Shown: positions 22,475 to 34,374 of the stretch, piece by piece | Layout of the letters: the number at the start of each line of letters is the position of its first letter | Numbering within the stretch: position 1 is the first letter of the stretch | From: Incurvaria masculella | Lineage: Eukaryota > Arthropoda > Insecta > Lepidoptera > Incurvariidae | Assembly (NCBI GenBank): GCA_946894095.1 | Contig: OX335657.1 | Location: forward strand, 16,926,001-16,990,000 | Reading direction: 5' to 3' | Length of the DNA stretch: 64,000 nucleotides | The notes under the pieces: model-generated | The model's database searches: none | What the model was told of the DNA's origin: nothing | The model's input: the letters and a program-made list of their open reading frames with translations, nothing else | Made by a program: the position numbers and the translations under genes

Positions 22475-22828
22475 AAACTACCATGATAGCTTGTAATTTC
22501 ATCTGTTTGGGAGACGTATATCATAACTAGCTACTAATAAACATGGAGCCATCTACTTTGGCGCCGGAACCTCCGCAAAGTTATTGCATTTTGATTAGTA
22601 CATTCGCATATACGAGATAGCTAAATTGTATATCCGCGAGTGGAGAATTGGATTTTTTGTAATAGTTTTTTTAATAAATATACTTTACAAAGTGATTTGC
22701 GCTCTGATTTATTTAACCTCTATATCCTCCTGTAGTTATTGGCTGAATCTTACTGTTGAATGAATCGTAATATATCTTGATTTATGGTAATTCATTTGTT
22801 ACGGTTCACACTTCCCAAAGCCATTATT

Positions 22829-23374
22829 TAAGGTGGCCCATCCCGCTCATCTCCCCATACAAAAGAGGAAAGAAGATGACGCCATATTTCTTGTCAGAGA
22901 TCCAAAATTTTGGTCAAAATAGCTTTCTTTGATCGACCTTGATGTCAAATGACCATTGGCATTGTAAAATTGTGTTTGGTGTCTAAGTTATAAGGTCCGA
23001 AAGTTCGAATTTTTCGCGCGTTTTATGCAATAACTTTGGAGGTGGATTACGCAATGATAAAGTAAGAACATCTTAAAAAGATTAGTCATCAGACATAGCT
23101 ATTTAATCAAGATTTATAATATATTTGGGTTTTGTTAGATATTTGACCACAGCGGTCGTGGTTTGCTTTTAACTATAAGTCGTTTTGAAATTAAAATTTT
23201 CGTCAATCTTACCAAATCATACGCTATGCACATTGTCTTTTTTGTGGACATGTTGCATCTTCCTCATCACGGAGCCTGTCTTATTCTTTGAAACAGAGAA
23301 GGTCCCATAACGCAACGGCACGGTTTTGTACCGTGCCCGCGAATGAGTTAGGCCCGCCGAGTTGGGCCACCTTA
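22829..23374 (+). mobile_element. MITE family C, copy 2
   Basis: A 546-bp element from TAAGGTGGCCCATCCCGC to GAGTTGGGCCACCTTA, with an internal hairpin CACGGTTTTGTACCGTG. It is close in sequence to 25193-25740. Confidence 0.88.
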
Positions 23375-23764
23375 TGGTTTAACTAGCTGTAAGCTCGGCT
23401 AGGAGACAATAAACCGTCGGTGTTTCTAGACGTCTTTAGCGTGATGCCAAGTATCAGGCTAAGCGTAGGTATGAACCAGCATTTAAATCAAATAAATATA
23501 TATAAATATACTCTCTAGTTGTAAGCGAATAGACCGACAGACGGCAGACGCTGGATTTTATAAGTAACAGCGATCCCGATAAGCAGACGTTCTCCTGTCA
23601 CAGACCTCGAAAACAACGCAACCAATCTGGATGGTTCTCACTTATGGTACTTTTATTGTGATACATCTATGGAGCAGTTCATCAATTCTCAGTTCCTAAC
23701 GTAAATACTTAAACAAACTCTTTTCAAAAAAAGTACTCACTCGATCCAAGGAGAAACGTGTTAA

Positions 23765-24083
23765 CAATGTTTTTTTTACACAGAACGCAAAAAGTATTGC
23801 ACTTTAAGGCACGAATTCGTCAAAAATATTAAATATAGCCACAGTAGTTGCAGCGAAAACGTTGTAATTGCCAATTAGAAGTTTTACACCGTTAGATGGC
23901 GCTGTTAAATAAAAATCGTATTTAAATAAATTGTAACAAAACCAATAATCCTGAAATTGTGAAATTGTTTTCGCTGCAAGTAATATGACTATATAAAACT
24001 TTTATTATTAATTCGTGGCTTAAAGTGCAATACTTTTTGCGTTCTGTGTGCAAACAACTTTATATGGGTCGGAACAGCCTTAA
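23765..24083 (-). mobile_element. Foldback MITE family D, copy 2
   Basis: Reverse copy of 9430-9798, sharing GCAAAAAGTATTGCACTTTA and AGATGGCGCTGTTAAATA. The outer 20 bp of its left end are missing. Confidence 0.85.
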
Positions 24084-24119
24084 GTAAATATACTTTTTCG
24101 TACTAAGCAGGTGCGTCAC

Positions 24120-24320
24120 TTATTACAAGGAATGTGGTCTTAGACCCGAACCAGCAAAACATACCATTCCCGGGTATTCGGGTCTCCCAATTTCGCCACC
24201 TGCCGTATACCCACAATTTGGAATTCTCCTACAGTTCCTCCTCCTATAATCATTACCTCCTACTAACACAATTAAAGTAGTTATTTCTAAAGGACTCTTT
24301 CTTTTATTCATGTGTCCTTG
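24120..24320. mobile_element. Family L element, partial
   Basis: Shares ACCCGAACCAGCAAAACATA, AATTTCGCCACCTGC and TTTGGAATTCTCCTACAG with the full copy at 30759-31068. The left arm is missing. The sequence before it (AAATATACTTTTTCGTACTA) recurs in reverse beside the full copy. Confidence 0.65.
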
Positions 24321-24897
24321 TTTCGGAATTTTGTTACTTTCAACGTACGTAAGATGTAATGCTGTCGTTTCTCTTTCAAAGTCGATTCCTTCCCGTTCCA
24401 ATCGAATTTCCTAGTCAATTGCGTAACCGCCTCAGAGCACTTTGACCACAGATTATTGATCAGGAACTTTGACTGATTGGGCTTCAACATTTCTAATGAC
24501 GATGTATTAGGTTCAAGACAAAAATCTTTCGCTAAAAATGGGAAGCCCCAAAACGGTTCAGAACTTTCTCCTTACCGGCACTACTACTTACTTTTATGAA
24601 ATCGCCAGTTGAGCCGGCAATGAAATACTATCGTCACGTATTCTGGGACGGCCATGTCCCTTTACTTGTTGGCGTCTTTGAATATAACTACAACGCTGAA
24701 CCGTCCGACTTCCTGGAAAACAATGGATAATCTAGAACGCTGCAGGGTTTCAGCTTATTTCCAAAAAAAAGGTATTGATTAAATAATGCGCCCTGCTAGT
24801 GCTATACACAGTAATACTCCTTCTTATCAAATAATATTAATGGCTTTTTAAGCGCGGTTTAAACTTTCAGGGGGGCTGCGAAAACCATGACGGCCGG

Positions 24898-25134
24898 CCA
24901 GCGGGTCTATTCCCGGCATTCAGTAATCAGGAATCAGGAATCCTGATTCTAAAAAACCGCTTTTATAACGATTTTCAAAGCGAGCTTTTCGAAGGAAGAC
25001 CTTGAATCATTAAAAAAACTATGCTCCGGAATATTTTCGTCAAGAAAATCGCTTTGAAAACCGCGACAAAAGAGGTTTTCTAGACTTAGGATTTCAGATT
25101 CCTGATTACTGAATGCCAGGAATAGACCTGCTGG
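24898..25134. mobile_element. MITE family E, copy 1
   Basis: Inverted ends of about 40 bp: CCAGCGGGTCTATTCCCGGC and GCCAGGAATAGACCTGCTGG, with CAGTAATCAGGAATCAGG. The interior has paired CGCTTTGAAAACCGC blocks. Other copies: 28721-28872, 29015-29236, 40867-41096, 41098-41284. Confidence 0.88.
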
Positions 25135-25192
25135 TGCTTCTTCACACCATGTTTGAAGGACCCCTGGACGTATGGGCCTTTCCCCTTTCCAT

Positions 25193-25740
25193 TAAGGTGG
25201 CCCATCCCGCTCATCTCCTCATACAAAAGGGGAAAGAAGATCACGCCCATATTTCTTGTCAGAGATCCAAAATGTTGCTCAAAATAGCTTTATTTGATCG
25301 AACTAGATGTCTGATGACCAATGGCATTGTAAAATTGTGTTTGGTTTCTAAGTTATAAGGTCCGAAAGTTCGCATTTTTCGCGCGTTTTATACAATAACT
25401 TTGGAGATGGATTACGCAATGATAAAGTAAGAACATCATAAAAAGATTAGTCATCAGACATAGCTTATTTAATCAAGATTTATAATCTATTTGGTTTTGT
25501 TAGATGTTTTACTACAGCGGTCGTGGTTTACTTTTAGCTATAAGTAGTTTTGAAATTAAAATTTTCGTAAATCTTACCAAATCATACACTATCTACATTG
25601 TCTTTTTTTGTGGACATGTTGCATCTTCCTCGTCACGGAGCCTGTCTTATTCTTTGAAACAGAGAAGGCCCCAGAGCGCAACAGCACGGTTTTGTACCGT
25701 GCCCGCGAATGAGTTAGGCCCGCCGGGTTGGGCCACCTTA
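25193..25740 (+). mobile_element. MITE family C, copy 3
   Basis: Same ends as 22829-23374 (TTAAGGTGGCCCATCCCGC and GGGTTGGGCCACCTTA), the same internal hairpin, and few differences from that copy. It begins about 60 bp after family E copy 1. Confidence 0.88.
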
Positions 25741-26680
25741 AACAACCTTCACGTTTACTCAATACGTTTGTGTCGCATTCCTTGATCACTCTCTAGATCG
25801 AATTGATTGAATTCGGAACTTTACCTGCGGTAACGGTGCGCGCTCTTTATAATTTACTAGATTTTTTAAATTTTGGTTCCTAAAATTTACTGTCGAAATG
25901 TAGGTCTGTATTTTTTTTTATTGTAACAAGTGGCTAAAAAACATTGGGAAAAAGTTGTCTTTTTTACATTCGTTTCCTTTTTTTTATAAAAAAATACAGA
26001 TATTTCCAAAACAAATATACAAACATGCGGACATAGAAGCTTTCTCCAAGTGATCAAAATTTTAAGGGTAGGGAATGGTTAGGGCGTGGAAGACAGAGTT
26101 GTGCGTTGGCCAAAGGACAAAGAATGCATTTATTAAAATTTTCAAAACATCGGTTTCCTGTGACTTAACAACAGCCTTAAACCATCACGGATAGACTAAA
26201 GCCGACGTAAAGAAAGGATCAGAGAACAGAAAGAGCACAAGAATTCAACAATAACTTCACTGTAGTATTGTTGGACAACATCACTTGATAATATGCTAGA
26301 AATATGATAAATTTCATTGATGGAATTCGTTTATCACCGGAAATTGCTTATAAAATGCTATACGATCGCTTCTATATTGCACTCATAGGAAATGGATAAA
26401 AACTCCGATAAGATAATTTAGACGCCCGCTACCAATCTAACTTATCATTCCTTTAAATATTTTTTATTGATTGACAATCAGTGAGCGCCCTATGAATAAA
26501 CGCTTGGAGTATCTTGCGTGGTATTACCTTGGGTTTAAATCCCAGTGCATGCACTTATTTATTTCTTATCCGAGTGCACGTATTTTATTTCTTAGCCGAG
26601 TTTAAAATGAGCATTTTCGTTGATATAGTGGGTCGTTGTATCGTTCGCAACCCATGTAAGATTGCAGTTCCCATTTCACA
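25741..26680. other. Anonymous AT-rich DNA
   Basis: No gene or recognisable repeat family was seen. Confidence 0.35.
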
Positions 26681-26685
26681 AGGTG

Positions 26686-26915
26686 GTTTTTTTTTTTTTT
26701 TTATGTGACTGGACATGGATGGCTAATACCACAAGTTCTGTCATGGTATTAGCCCAACACACCACATGGGAACTAGGTGCCATGCCGGGACCTTCCTTAT
26801 ATTGCACGGCTACATTGAACTGGATGGAAAACACGGACAATTTTCATTGCCGCTTCGACCATCGTTCATCCAATGCGATGGTACCAACGATGGTAGGGTC
26901 TCATTCCGTCTCACC
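26686..26915 (-). mobile_element. SINE 3' part with poly-A tail
   Basis: The plus strand shows a poly-T of about 17, then ATGTGACTGGACATGGATGG through GGACAATTTTCATTGCCGC to AATGCGATGGTACCAACG. The head is missing. The overlapping frames 26662-26931 and 26766-27161 are not genes. Confidence 0.85.
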
Positions 26916-27004
26916 CGTGCGCTTACAGTAAATGATATATCTGATAAAACAGACATCTATGCTTGCACTCTGCAGTTACCGTTTACTTTGAAGCTGCATA
27001 GTTT

Positions 27005-27313
27005 TAAAAAAACCGGCCAAGTGCGTGTCGGACTCGCACACGAAGGGTTCCGTACCATCGTACAAGATTTAACACAAAAACATCACGGTTTTTGTATGGT
27101 ACCCCCTTTCATTTTTATATTTTTTTTATTTTCCCTATTTGTTGTTATAGCGGCAAAATAAATACACACTCTGTGAAAATTTCAGCTGCCTACCTATTAC
27201 GGTTCATGAGATACAGCCCTGTGACAGACGGACGGACGGACGGACGGACGGACGGACAGCGGAGGCTTAGTAATAGGGTTCCGTTTTCACCCTTTGGGTA
27301 CGGAACCCTAATA
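27005..27313 (+). mobile_element. Family P repeat, copy 3
   Basis: Full copy from AAAAAACCGGCCAAGTGCG to GGGTACGGAACCCTAATAA, with a longer GGAC run (27229-27257). Very similar to 6878-7178. Confidence 0.85.
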
Positions 27314-27918
27314 AGGTGTGCCCTGTACCGATAAATTGCCTAACGCCTTGGGTAATAGCCTGTACCTGTAATGTTAGGTATATTGTTGCATGAATTAATT
27401 AATAAATATATAAATAAAGTATAATAAAAGTATAATATGAATAATCTTTATTTTTCATCGAAGGGTATGCCCACATTATCTATCGCTTAAAATGATAAAA
27501 TAAGGTAAGTACGGTAACTGTTCGCCCCCTAACTTTATCATATCCAAATTCCGTGGATAATTTCCTGCATCATTCAAACAGTCAAACACATTTGCATCTG
27601 ATTATTTTCAGATTATAAAAGCCGGGAAGTCAAAGTAAAGTGTAGGTTCCGGCCACAGAAATCAGATTTAGTATATTCCGATTTCTGTGGTTCCGGCACT
27701 TCAATAATACAATTCGGCTCACTGAATTTCTTCCCGTGCATGGCGTAAGAGTGGACTAAGGGATTCGCCATTCCTGGTTCGGATTTCCACGATTGTAGGT
27801 CGTAACTGAAGTCCCCTTCCTTTCTTACCAGGTGGTAGAGCTATTATCAATTATATCGCATTGAATGAATGACGGTCGAAGCGGCAATGAAAATTGTCCA
27901 TGTTTCCCATCCAGTTCA

Positions 27919-28166
27919 ACGTAATTTGAGTTTCAGCGACATCTACAATCGAAGCATTGTAATCAGATATTGTAAATAATCTGAAAAAGTATTGGTCGTG
28001 ACATTCGTCGGAAGCAGGAATCGAACCTGCGACCTTTGGCTTACATGCACACTGCTCTAACCAACTGAACTATCCCGACAATTAAATCTGATTACAATGC
28101 TTCAAATGTCCCTGAAACTCAAATTAATGAGATAACGGTAATGTCGTATCCATTAAATACATACAA
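27919..28166. mobile_element. Inverted-repeat element carrying a tRNA-like sequence
   Basis: Inverted arms TAATTTGAGTTTCAG..GACAT and ATGTCCCTGAAACTCAAATTA, extended by GAAGCATTGTAATCAGAT in both arms, flank the tRNA-like 28007-28079. About 43 bp after the right arm also appear foreign to the SINE, so the exact boundary on that side is uncertain. Confidence 0.65.
28007..28079 (-). tRNA. tRNA-like sequence, possibly a tRNA-Thr(UGU) relative
   Basis: A 73-nt sequence on the minus strand with a seven-pair acceptor stem (GTCGGGA/TTCCGAC, allowing G-T), D arm with A box TAGTTCAGTTGG, and T arm with B box GGTTCGATTCC. The anticodon loop would read CATGTAA, suggesting TGT. The anticodon stem is poor (GTGTG against GCCAA), so it is more likely a tRNA-derived repeat than a working tRNA. 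Confidence 0.55.
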
Positions 28167-28720
28167 TTATTCAGCTCAATGTAGTTGTGCAATAAAAGGA
28201 AGATCCTGGCATGGAACCTAGTTCCCATCAGGTGTGTTGGCCTAATGTAATGACAGCATGTGTGGTATTAGCCATCCATGTCCAGTCACGTAAAGACGTG
28301 GCTCTTTGAGCTGTAGACCTCGCGAGTCATTTTGATGATTTGAGATTTTTGAAATAAAAACATTATTTGTAAAACCTGGTTCGACCATGGAGATGAAGAA
28401 TGTATGGAGAAATAACTGCCATACAACGAGCGCGCAAAAAATGATGCCACGCGACTTACAACATTATCTCGCCGTACACATTTGTAGCGCAGTGATGAAA
28501 ACGGAGAAAAATCCAATTTGAAGTCTCCCAAATTGGTACGTAAATTGATAACGATAAGAATTATTTTTCAAGAAACCAGATGGTCGTTACGTCATTCTTC
28601 ATTCGTAATGATGTATTCAGCGAGTGCCGAAACCAAAGAATATATGCCAAAGCAAAGGCCAAATTCCTCCGGCGGCACAATTGACGTGTCGACAGTTTTT
28701 TAGTTTCATCCGTTCTCCTG

Positions 28721-28872
28721 CAGGTCTATTCCTGGCATTCGGTAATCAGGAATCAGAAATCTTTGCTCCGGAATATTTTCGTCAAGAAAATCGCTTTGAA
28801 AACCGCTACAAAAGCGGTTTTCTAGACTCAGGATTCCTGATTCCTGATTAATAAATGCCAAGAATTGACCTG
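28721..28872. mobile_element. MITE family E, internally deleted
   Basis: Has both ends (CAGGTCTATTCCTGGCATTC and ATGCCAAGAATTGACCTG) but is only 152 bp, having lost the left interior. Confidence 0.8.
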
Positions 28873-29014
28873 CTGTTATTTCTTCGCCTCCATGGGCTCG
28901 ACTAATGGAAAACGTTAAATGTCAAAATGTCAAATGTTCAAAAGACAGATTCGCGATGTCTCTAGCTCAGAGAGCAACTAATTAATACAATTTTAATGGA
29001 GCATTGACCTGGAC

Positions 29015-29236
29015 TGCAGGCCTATTCTTGGGATTCCATGCTCTTTCGGTCGAGACAACAGATTTTATAGCAGTTCTGAAAGCGTTTTTCTCTACGGAAA
29101 ACCTCGAATCATGGAAATACCATGCTCCGGAATCTCTCCGTCGAGAAAAAAGCTTTGAACACCGATATAAAATTGACACTGAAACTGAATTATTCCTCAT
29201 TCCTGAGCATGCAAGTCAAAGAATAGTCCTACTGAT
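29015..29236. mobile_element. MITE family E, diverged copy
   Basis: GCAGGCCTATTCTTGGGATT to AAGAATAGTCCTACTG, with the interior GGAAAACCTCGAATCATGG and CATGCTCCGGAATC typical of the family. The frames here (28982-29200, 29004-29246) are not genes. Confidence 0.7.
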
Positions 29237-29559
29237 GCTAAGCTAGGATTGAGTCTTTTCGAATTTGTTAACGTTGGAAAAACCACTTTGCAGATATTGT
29301 CGTGTTGTAAACAAAATGCATAAAATTTGATTCATAGAAAAAATATTTAAAGGTAAGACCAGTAAAGAGTAAGAATTATGTGGATTAACGTAAATATAAT
29401 TTAAAAAAATATATGTTGAAAATGTACAGTTCTGCTGATTCACAGCATATAAATTATAGTACAAATTTTGTCGGTGTTTCTGAAGGCCAAAATTAAACTT
29501 TGGTTCTTGGAAACTTGGAAAAACAAAAAAAAACTCTACATCGAGATTTTTCGTCGCCT

Positions 29560-29950
29560 AACCTCTAAATGTAGAGGTACTTCTTTTTTTTTTGTTTAAA
29601 TAGTAAGTAGTATAAGTACAATGTTTATTCGTATACAACATTTTTTTTTTTCTATTTTTACTACACAACTGCATTATGGCGGAAGTCGAATTTATTTTAT
29701 TAAATGTTACATGGTTTTTACTTTTTTTTATCTTATTAAATTTATTAAACTAATTTTTTTACAACTAAAGCACAAGACATTTGTGAAATGTTATTGCTGT
29801 ATTGGTCATCAAGGATTGTGTTTTTTATGTTAATTTAAGTAGTATTAGTAAATAGTATTAGCTACATTAAAGTAATAACTGTGTATATTATATAGTGTTT
29901 TTATTACCATACCGTTTTAACAACGGTCGAATGTAAATAAATAAATAAAA
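29560..29950 (+). other. AT-rich stretch ending in AAAT repeats
   Basis: Ends GTAAATAAATAAATAAA at about 29933 after AACAACGGTCGAATG. This may be the 3' tail of a non-LTR element. No conserved protein was recognised. Confidence 0.3.
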
Positions 29951-30203
29951 ATAAATAATGGTTATTCAATTGAACTCCTCGTGTCTTGACACTTGGATGC
30001 ACAATGTTGTATTTTGATTTTTTTTAAATATTTATTGTTAATGCTAATGAAAATTAAAAAACAAAACTACATGATTACCCATAATCTTGGGAATGTTCAT
30101 GCGTTATCTTTCTATTAATCGTTGATTACAGGCGACATACACGTTATCGGTTTTATTGCGCAAATAGGTCCGGAACTTTAGGATAACGCTGAAACAAAGG
30201 CCG

Positions 30204-30223
30204 ATATATATATATATATATAT
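30204..30223. repeat. AT microsatellite
   Basis: Ten AT units. Confidence 0.9.
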
Positions 30224-30298
30224 GTTGAAGTAAAATTGTAAGATCAGTACAATTATAATTATACTATCAACTGGTAACAAACATAAAATACACTTAAT

Positions 30299-30607
30299 TT
30301 AAAATAAAAAAAAACCATCCATTGGGACTGTTGTCATTGTCCCCAATACTGATGCAGCGTTCCCCCGCTGAATAGCTAAGGAGACGCGTTGTTTATAAAA
30401 TGAGGCAGCTCGCCGATCGCCTGTCGATTCTATAAGTAATTTTCCCAAGCGTCTCGCAAAGACCCACGCATCGCTACTCCAAACTCCGTGGGTCTCCACA
30501 GCGAAGGCGAGGAACTCAAACTGTTCCTTTAAGGATTTATATTTTGAGTGTTTGAGTGCCTCGGCCTTCCCTGCAGCTGAACCCGCGGAGCAGGAGGAAC
30601 CGTCCAC
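30299..30607 (-). pseudogene. Non-LTR retrotransposon ORF2, C-terminal fragment
   Basis: A 102-codon frame. It contains FAVETHGVW, then STGDRRAASF and SLAIQRGNAASVLGT, which match the C-terminal end of reverse-transcriptase proteins of non-LTR retrotransposons from many animals. There is no upstream polymerase domain, so it is a 5'-truncated copy. Related fragments: 56813-57534 (plus) and 40487-40610 (minus). Confidence 0.75.
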
Positions 30608-30758
30608 GTGACTCGCTGCTAACGTGTCGGTGCAGGTAACGTCCCATACTAATTATATACTAATTATACTTAAATTATAGTAAAAGTTTAAGTTTACGAA
30701 TTATCGTAGAACTTTTATATCTTTACAAGTAAGCCTTACTCTAACCTAACCAAATCTT

Positions 30759-31068
30759 AGGAATGTGACATGTATGTGTGTATAATCGACTGTGAAGTGA
30801 GGAGACATTATTTTAAGAAAGATCCCTGTAAAAAGACTACTTTACGAATATACTGCAAGGCTGGACCCGAACCAGCAAAACATACCATTCGCGGTATTGC
30901 GTCCAACCAATTTCGCCACCTGCTGTGCACCCATAATTTGGAATTCTCCTACAGTCCCTCTTCCCGTAATCAATTCCTCCTACTAACACAGTATTTACAA
31001 GGATCTTTCTTAAATTAATGTGACCTTGCTTCACGTTCGATTGTATACGCATGCATTTCACATTCCTT
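30759..31068. mobile_element. Foldback element family L, full copy
   Basis: A 310-bp foldback with ends AGGAATGTGACATGTATGTG and TGCATTTCACATTCCTT and inner arms around TCGACTGTGAAG / TTCACGTTCGA. Others: 24120-24320, 38625-38870, 56652-56799. Confidence 0.7.
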
Positions 31069-32340
31069 GGAATAAGCGACGTACAAGCTTAGTACGAAAA
31101 AGTATATTTACTTAACCTAATCTTACTCACCTAAATGTATCCAGTCTAACCTAACCTAATCGAAATATGTCCAGTGAAAGTCTGGCATAATCACAATATT
31201 GCTAGTAAGATTGTATCAGTATTTTACAGTAAAATTATAATTCAACGAATTATTTTAAAACGTTTCTATATCTTACGGTAGACCTAATTTAACCTAGCCC
31301 AATCTTGCTCACCTTACCTTATCCAGCCTAACCTAACCGAACTATGTCCAGTGTAAGTCTGGCGAAATAACAATTTTAGAATATATATAGATTATATATT
31401 ATATATATACTATTAGATAGATATATGATTTATTTAAAAATTAAACGATTGAATATAATTCCTAAAATTATAATTTTACTAATGGAAATAACAATATTAG
31501 ATAGAATAGAAAAGATCGACAATAATTCGTAGAATTATAATTTTATTAATAAAATTAGAATTTTAATGGTCTTATAATACTACTGCGACTCATACATACA
31601 AATGAGGCATGCTCGTAAAAGTTGACGTCAAGTAAGGCTGTATTAAAAAAAAGCGGTAAGACAATACGAAATCATTGCTTCAATCTCTAACAGCTAACCT
31701 TAATATTATAAAATATATGAAGAGGTAGCAAAAAACAATAAATTACTTAAAACTAAGCACCATAATCACACTTAGAAAACATTAGATAGCTTAAAACTAT
31801 ATAAACAGAAAATATTATTAAATATTTTATGTTTGTCTTATAAAAAAGAAGTTTAAATTATAGGGAGCGTCTTTAAAGGTTCTTATCTATCAAGGAATGA
31901 TAAGAATGCATTGTCATAATCATGGTATTGTATAGATGGAGATTAGATAGACGTGAAACAAATATTTCAATAGTGAAATCATAAATAAGTCATTAATGCA
32001 TGTTATCGAGAACCAGCATTATTAAGATAGGAAGGTGTTGAACTCAGCTTTCAATGTCAACACCGTACATATCCTTTGGCAGTAAATCATTTCACTCGAG
32101 TTCCGATCTAAGGTTGCAATCCACAACTTATAAATAGTTACGTCCGCAGGTTATACTAATGTGCGGACTAGGACGCGAAGAATACCCTGTCACACACTCC
32201 TTCTACTGTCCATATGCTGTAGGATTTCTCCAGTAAATACTTAGTAGATCTCTCCTAAATTGTAAGTTGAGCGTCGAAGTTGGCAAGGCTAATCTTCTTA
32301 TAAAATTATACCGATGACCCTTGCTCGGTCTTCACCAGTA
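31069..32340. other. AT-rich DNA with scattered CCTAA motifs
   Basis: 31110-31160 and 31285-31350 share a duplicated block (AACCTAACC.., TATGTCCAGTG.AAGTCTGGC), a loosely repeated unit of about 170 bp. Past 31380 the DNA is very AT-rich. No gene was found. Confidence 0.4.
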
Positions 32341-32342
32341 GC

Positions 32343-33057
32343 AATACCGTCTTTACCATAAGGGCACACGGGGCCCGTGCCCAGGGCCCCCATTCTCAGG
32401 GGGCCCCGTAGGACCGACAATTTCTGTCAAACATTTATTCTCAAAACATTTTTGTCGGGCACATTACCCTTTTTTCGCGGCACATTCGTTAAATTTTGTG
32501 GGTAATAATGTCAGCCATACTCTGGGGGTCCATTCAGGGCCAGAGTGAGTTCGAATTCGTCACTAAATATCAACTCACTTTTTTAAATAGTTAATGTTTC
32601 CACACTTCTTGAATATCATTACAGTTAGGTAAAAATCTGGTCCGTCCCGTAAATACGTTGGAAGTATAAATAACGTTTCCGTTATTTAAATAATAATATA
32701 TTTCCCACCTATTTTTAGGTTAACTCACTCCAGCACTCGAACTCACTCTAGCCCTGAATGGACCCCCTGAACTGTTGAGTGTGTTACTGAAGCCGTGAAA
32801 TTCTTTCAATTTGTACAAAAATTGTTCAATTCATTTTTCAACTTCGACAAAACGGTGGAAAATTTTGACAGGGCATTTAGGTGCAAATAGAGTCCTGAAG
32901 TCTCTTTCGGAAACAAGATGGTCTGCACGCCATTGGCGCCTATTAATGGTAAAATAAATATTTCTGAAGCATTGTCTGTCATGTCGCTTTTTTACTTTCC
33001 AAAAGGGCCCCAAATTCTTGTGTGCCCAAGGGCGCCAGTTTAGTTTAAGACGGCCTT
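32343..33057. mobile_element. Possible older element holding a family A MITE
   Basis: CCGTCTTTACCATAAGGGCA at the left and, in reverse, GGCCGTCTTAAACTAAACTG at the right look like decayed inverted ends. Both sides have GGGCCC-rich text. The family A MITE at 32524-32767 is inside. A minus-strand frame at 32831-33118 was not recognised. Confidence 0.35.
32524..32767. mobile_element. MITE family A, copy 2
   Basis: GGGGGTCCATTCAGG to CCTGAATGGACCCCC, closely similar to 1988-2230. Confidence 0.88.
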
Positions 33058-33135
33058 GACCAGCAGCATCAGTGTTGTGATCCCAAATATCATTATCCTG
33101 CCTACTAAAATGTAGCACCTGTACCCGAAGTCCCA

Positions 33136-33443
33136 GTTGTCACCTAAATTGGCGTTACGGCACACCGATCGACTGGCGTTTTCAAATGTATGGAGAAATG
33201 GAAGAGCGCGAAGCGAACTAACATTTGCGAGTCCGATTTGATTTGACAGCTTACTCAACGTTGCCGTAAATACGTCGACGTTGCCTTTTACGTCGACTCC
33301 GCGTTTTCATACAAATCGGAAGTCCGAGTTTGACTTTGACAGCTTGAAGAACCTCAGCATATCTAGTAAAAACTTGTATGGAGTTTGACGTTTTTACGGA
33401 ACTTCGAAGTCACGTAAACGCAAATTTAGGTGAGAACTGAGAC
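33136..33443. mobile_element. MITE family F, copy 1
   Basis: Starts GTTGTCACCTAAATTGGCG and ends AAATTTAGGTGAGAACTGAG. Inner arms share GACTTTGACAGCTTGAAGAA and ACAAATCGGAAGTCCG blocks. Other copies: 39709-40037 and 58200-58535. Confidence 0.85.
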
Positions 33444-34370
33444 TAACGGCTCTGTTCTCACTAAAGTTTTGGTCCTTAGGTTGGAACCATGGAACTTTAA
33501 ATTCGACAAGTACTACTAAATTCTGTCGATTTTGAGAATACATGTATGTCTGTTCTGTATCCTGTGGTACAGATTGCTGAAGGCATCTGCTAGTGATAAT
33601 ATAATATCCGTGATTATATTTTCACAACATTACTAGTGATTTTCTAAAACCAGGGCTTTCACAATATCACGGGGACATGCCCATCAAAAATCGCCAATCT
33701 TTCGCAGCCCCTAATACTTTTTTTATTTACCTGGACATGGATGGCACGTGAACACACTAGTATACCTTCAATAAAAACACTTTAGTATAAATTTACATAA
33801 TTTGCTTTTTCGGTATACCATATTTTAATATCATTAATAGAATTATAAAAAAATAAAGCCTAGCATAGCCCAAAAAGTTGCTATTAGCCTTTAGCAACTT
33901 TTTTACTGACACAAATTTATAATATTTTCCGTTATTGTTTACAGCCACAGATCAGCACTCAAGCAGCAATCATCATTTGATTTGGTGCTGTATTTGTTAA
34001 ACTTTGTCGATGCCATCTAGCAGAGCACCGATTAACTACTGCATGCTACTCGTTTAATAAGTTTCTCCATATCGGTACTAGATGGCGTTAAGAACAGTTT
34101 GTTTAAAGCATTTTTTGCAATTTTAACCATTTCTTTGATATTCTATGTTGTAATCAAATTTAACTGCACTGCAGATTTACTGCGTTTGGGTACAGGGTAC
34201 GGGCCACTCTAAAGTGATGAAAATGATTCTTTAATAATTATGTTCCTCAGAAACTATTAATTTGAAAGCTCCGTTCATAACGTAAAAAACGGCTTATTTA
34301 ACAAAAACCGGTATGGGTAGCTGTGCTGAGGACCAAATGTGCTCAGAAAAGTCAAATACACCTCGCCTCG
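33444..34370. other. Anonymous DNA
   Basis: No gene. A small hairpin (AAAAAGTTGCT / AGCAACTTTTT) lies at 33872-33904, and two CATCTAG..ATGGCG motifs at about 34012 and 34080 face each other. Nothing further is supported. Confidence 0.35.
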
Positions 34371-34374
34371 CGGA

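Larger units (their letters stand above)
27770..28295 (+). mobile_element. SINE split by a tRNA-bearing insertion
   Basis: 5' part 27770-27918 (TGGTTCGGATTTCCACG to CATCCAGTTCAACG) and 3' part 28167-28295 (TCAGCTCAATGTAG to CCATCCATGTCCAGTCACG) belong to one SINE body. The approximate repeat TTCAACGTA / GCTCAATGTA at the break looks like a target duplication with mismatches. Confidence 0.7.

Noticed and set aside
30759..31160. CCTAA-rich text considered as a telomere remnant
   Set aside because: The motifs are scattered and imperfect and sit in a duplicated AT-rich unit, not a continuous TTAGG array.
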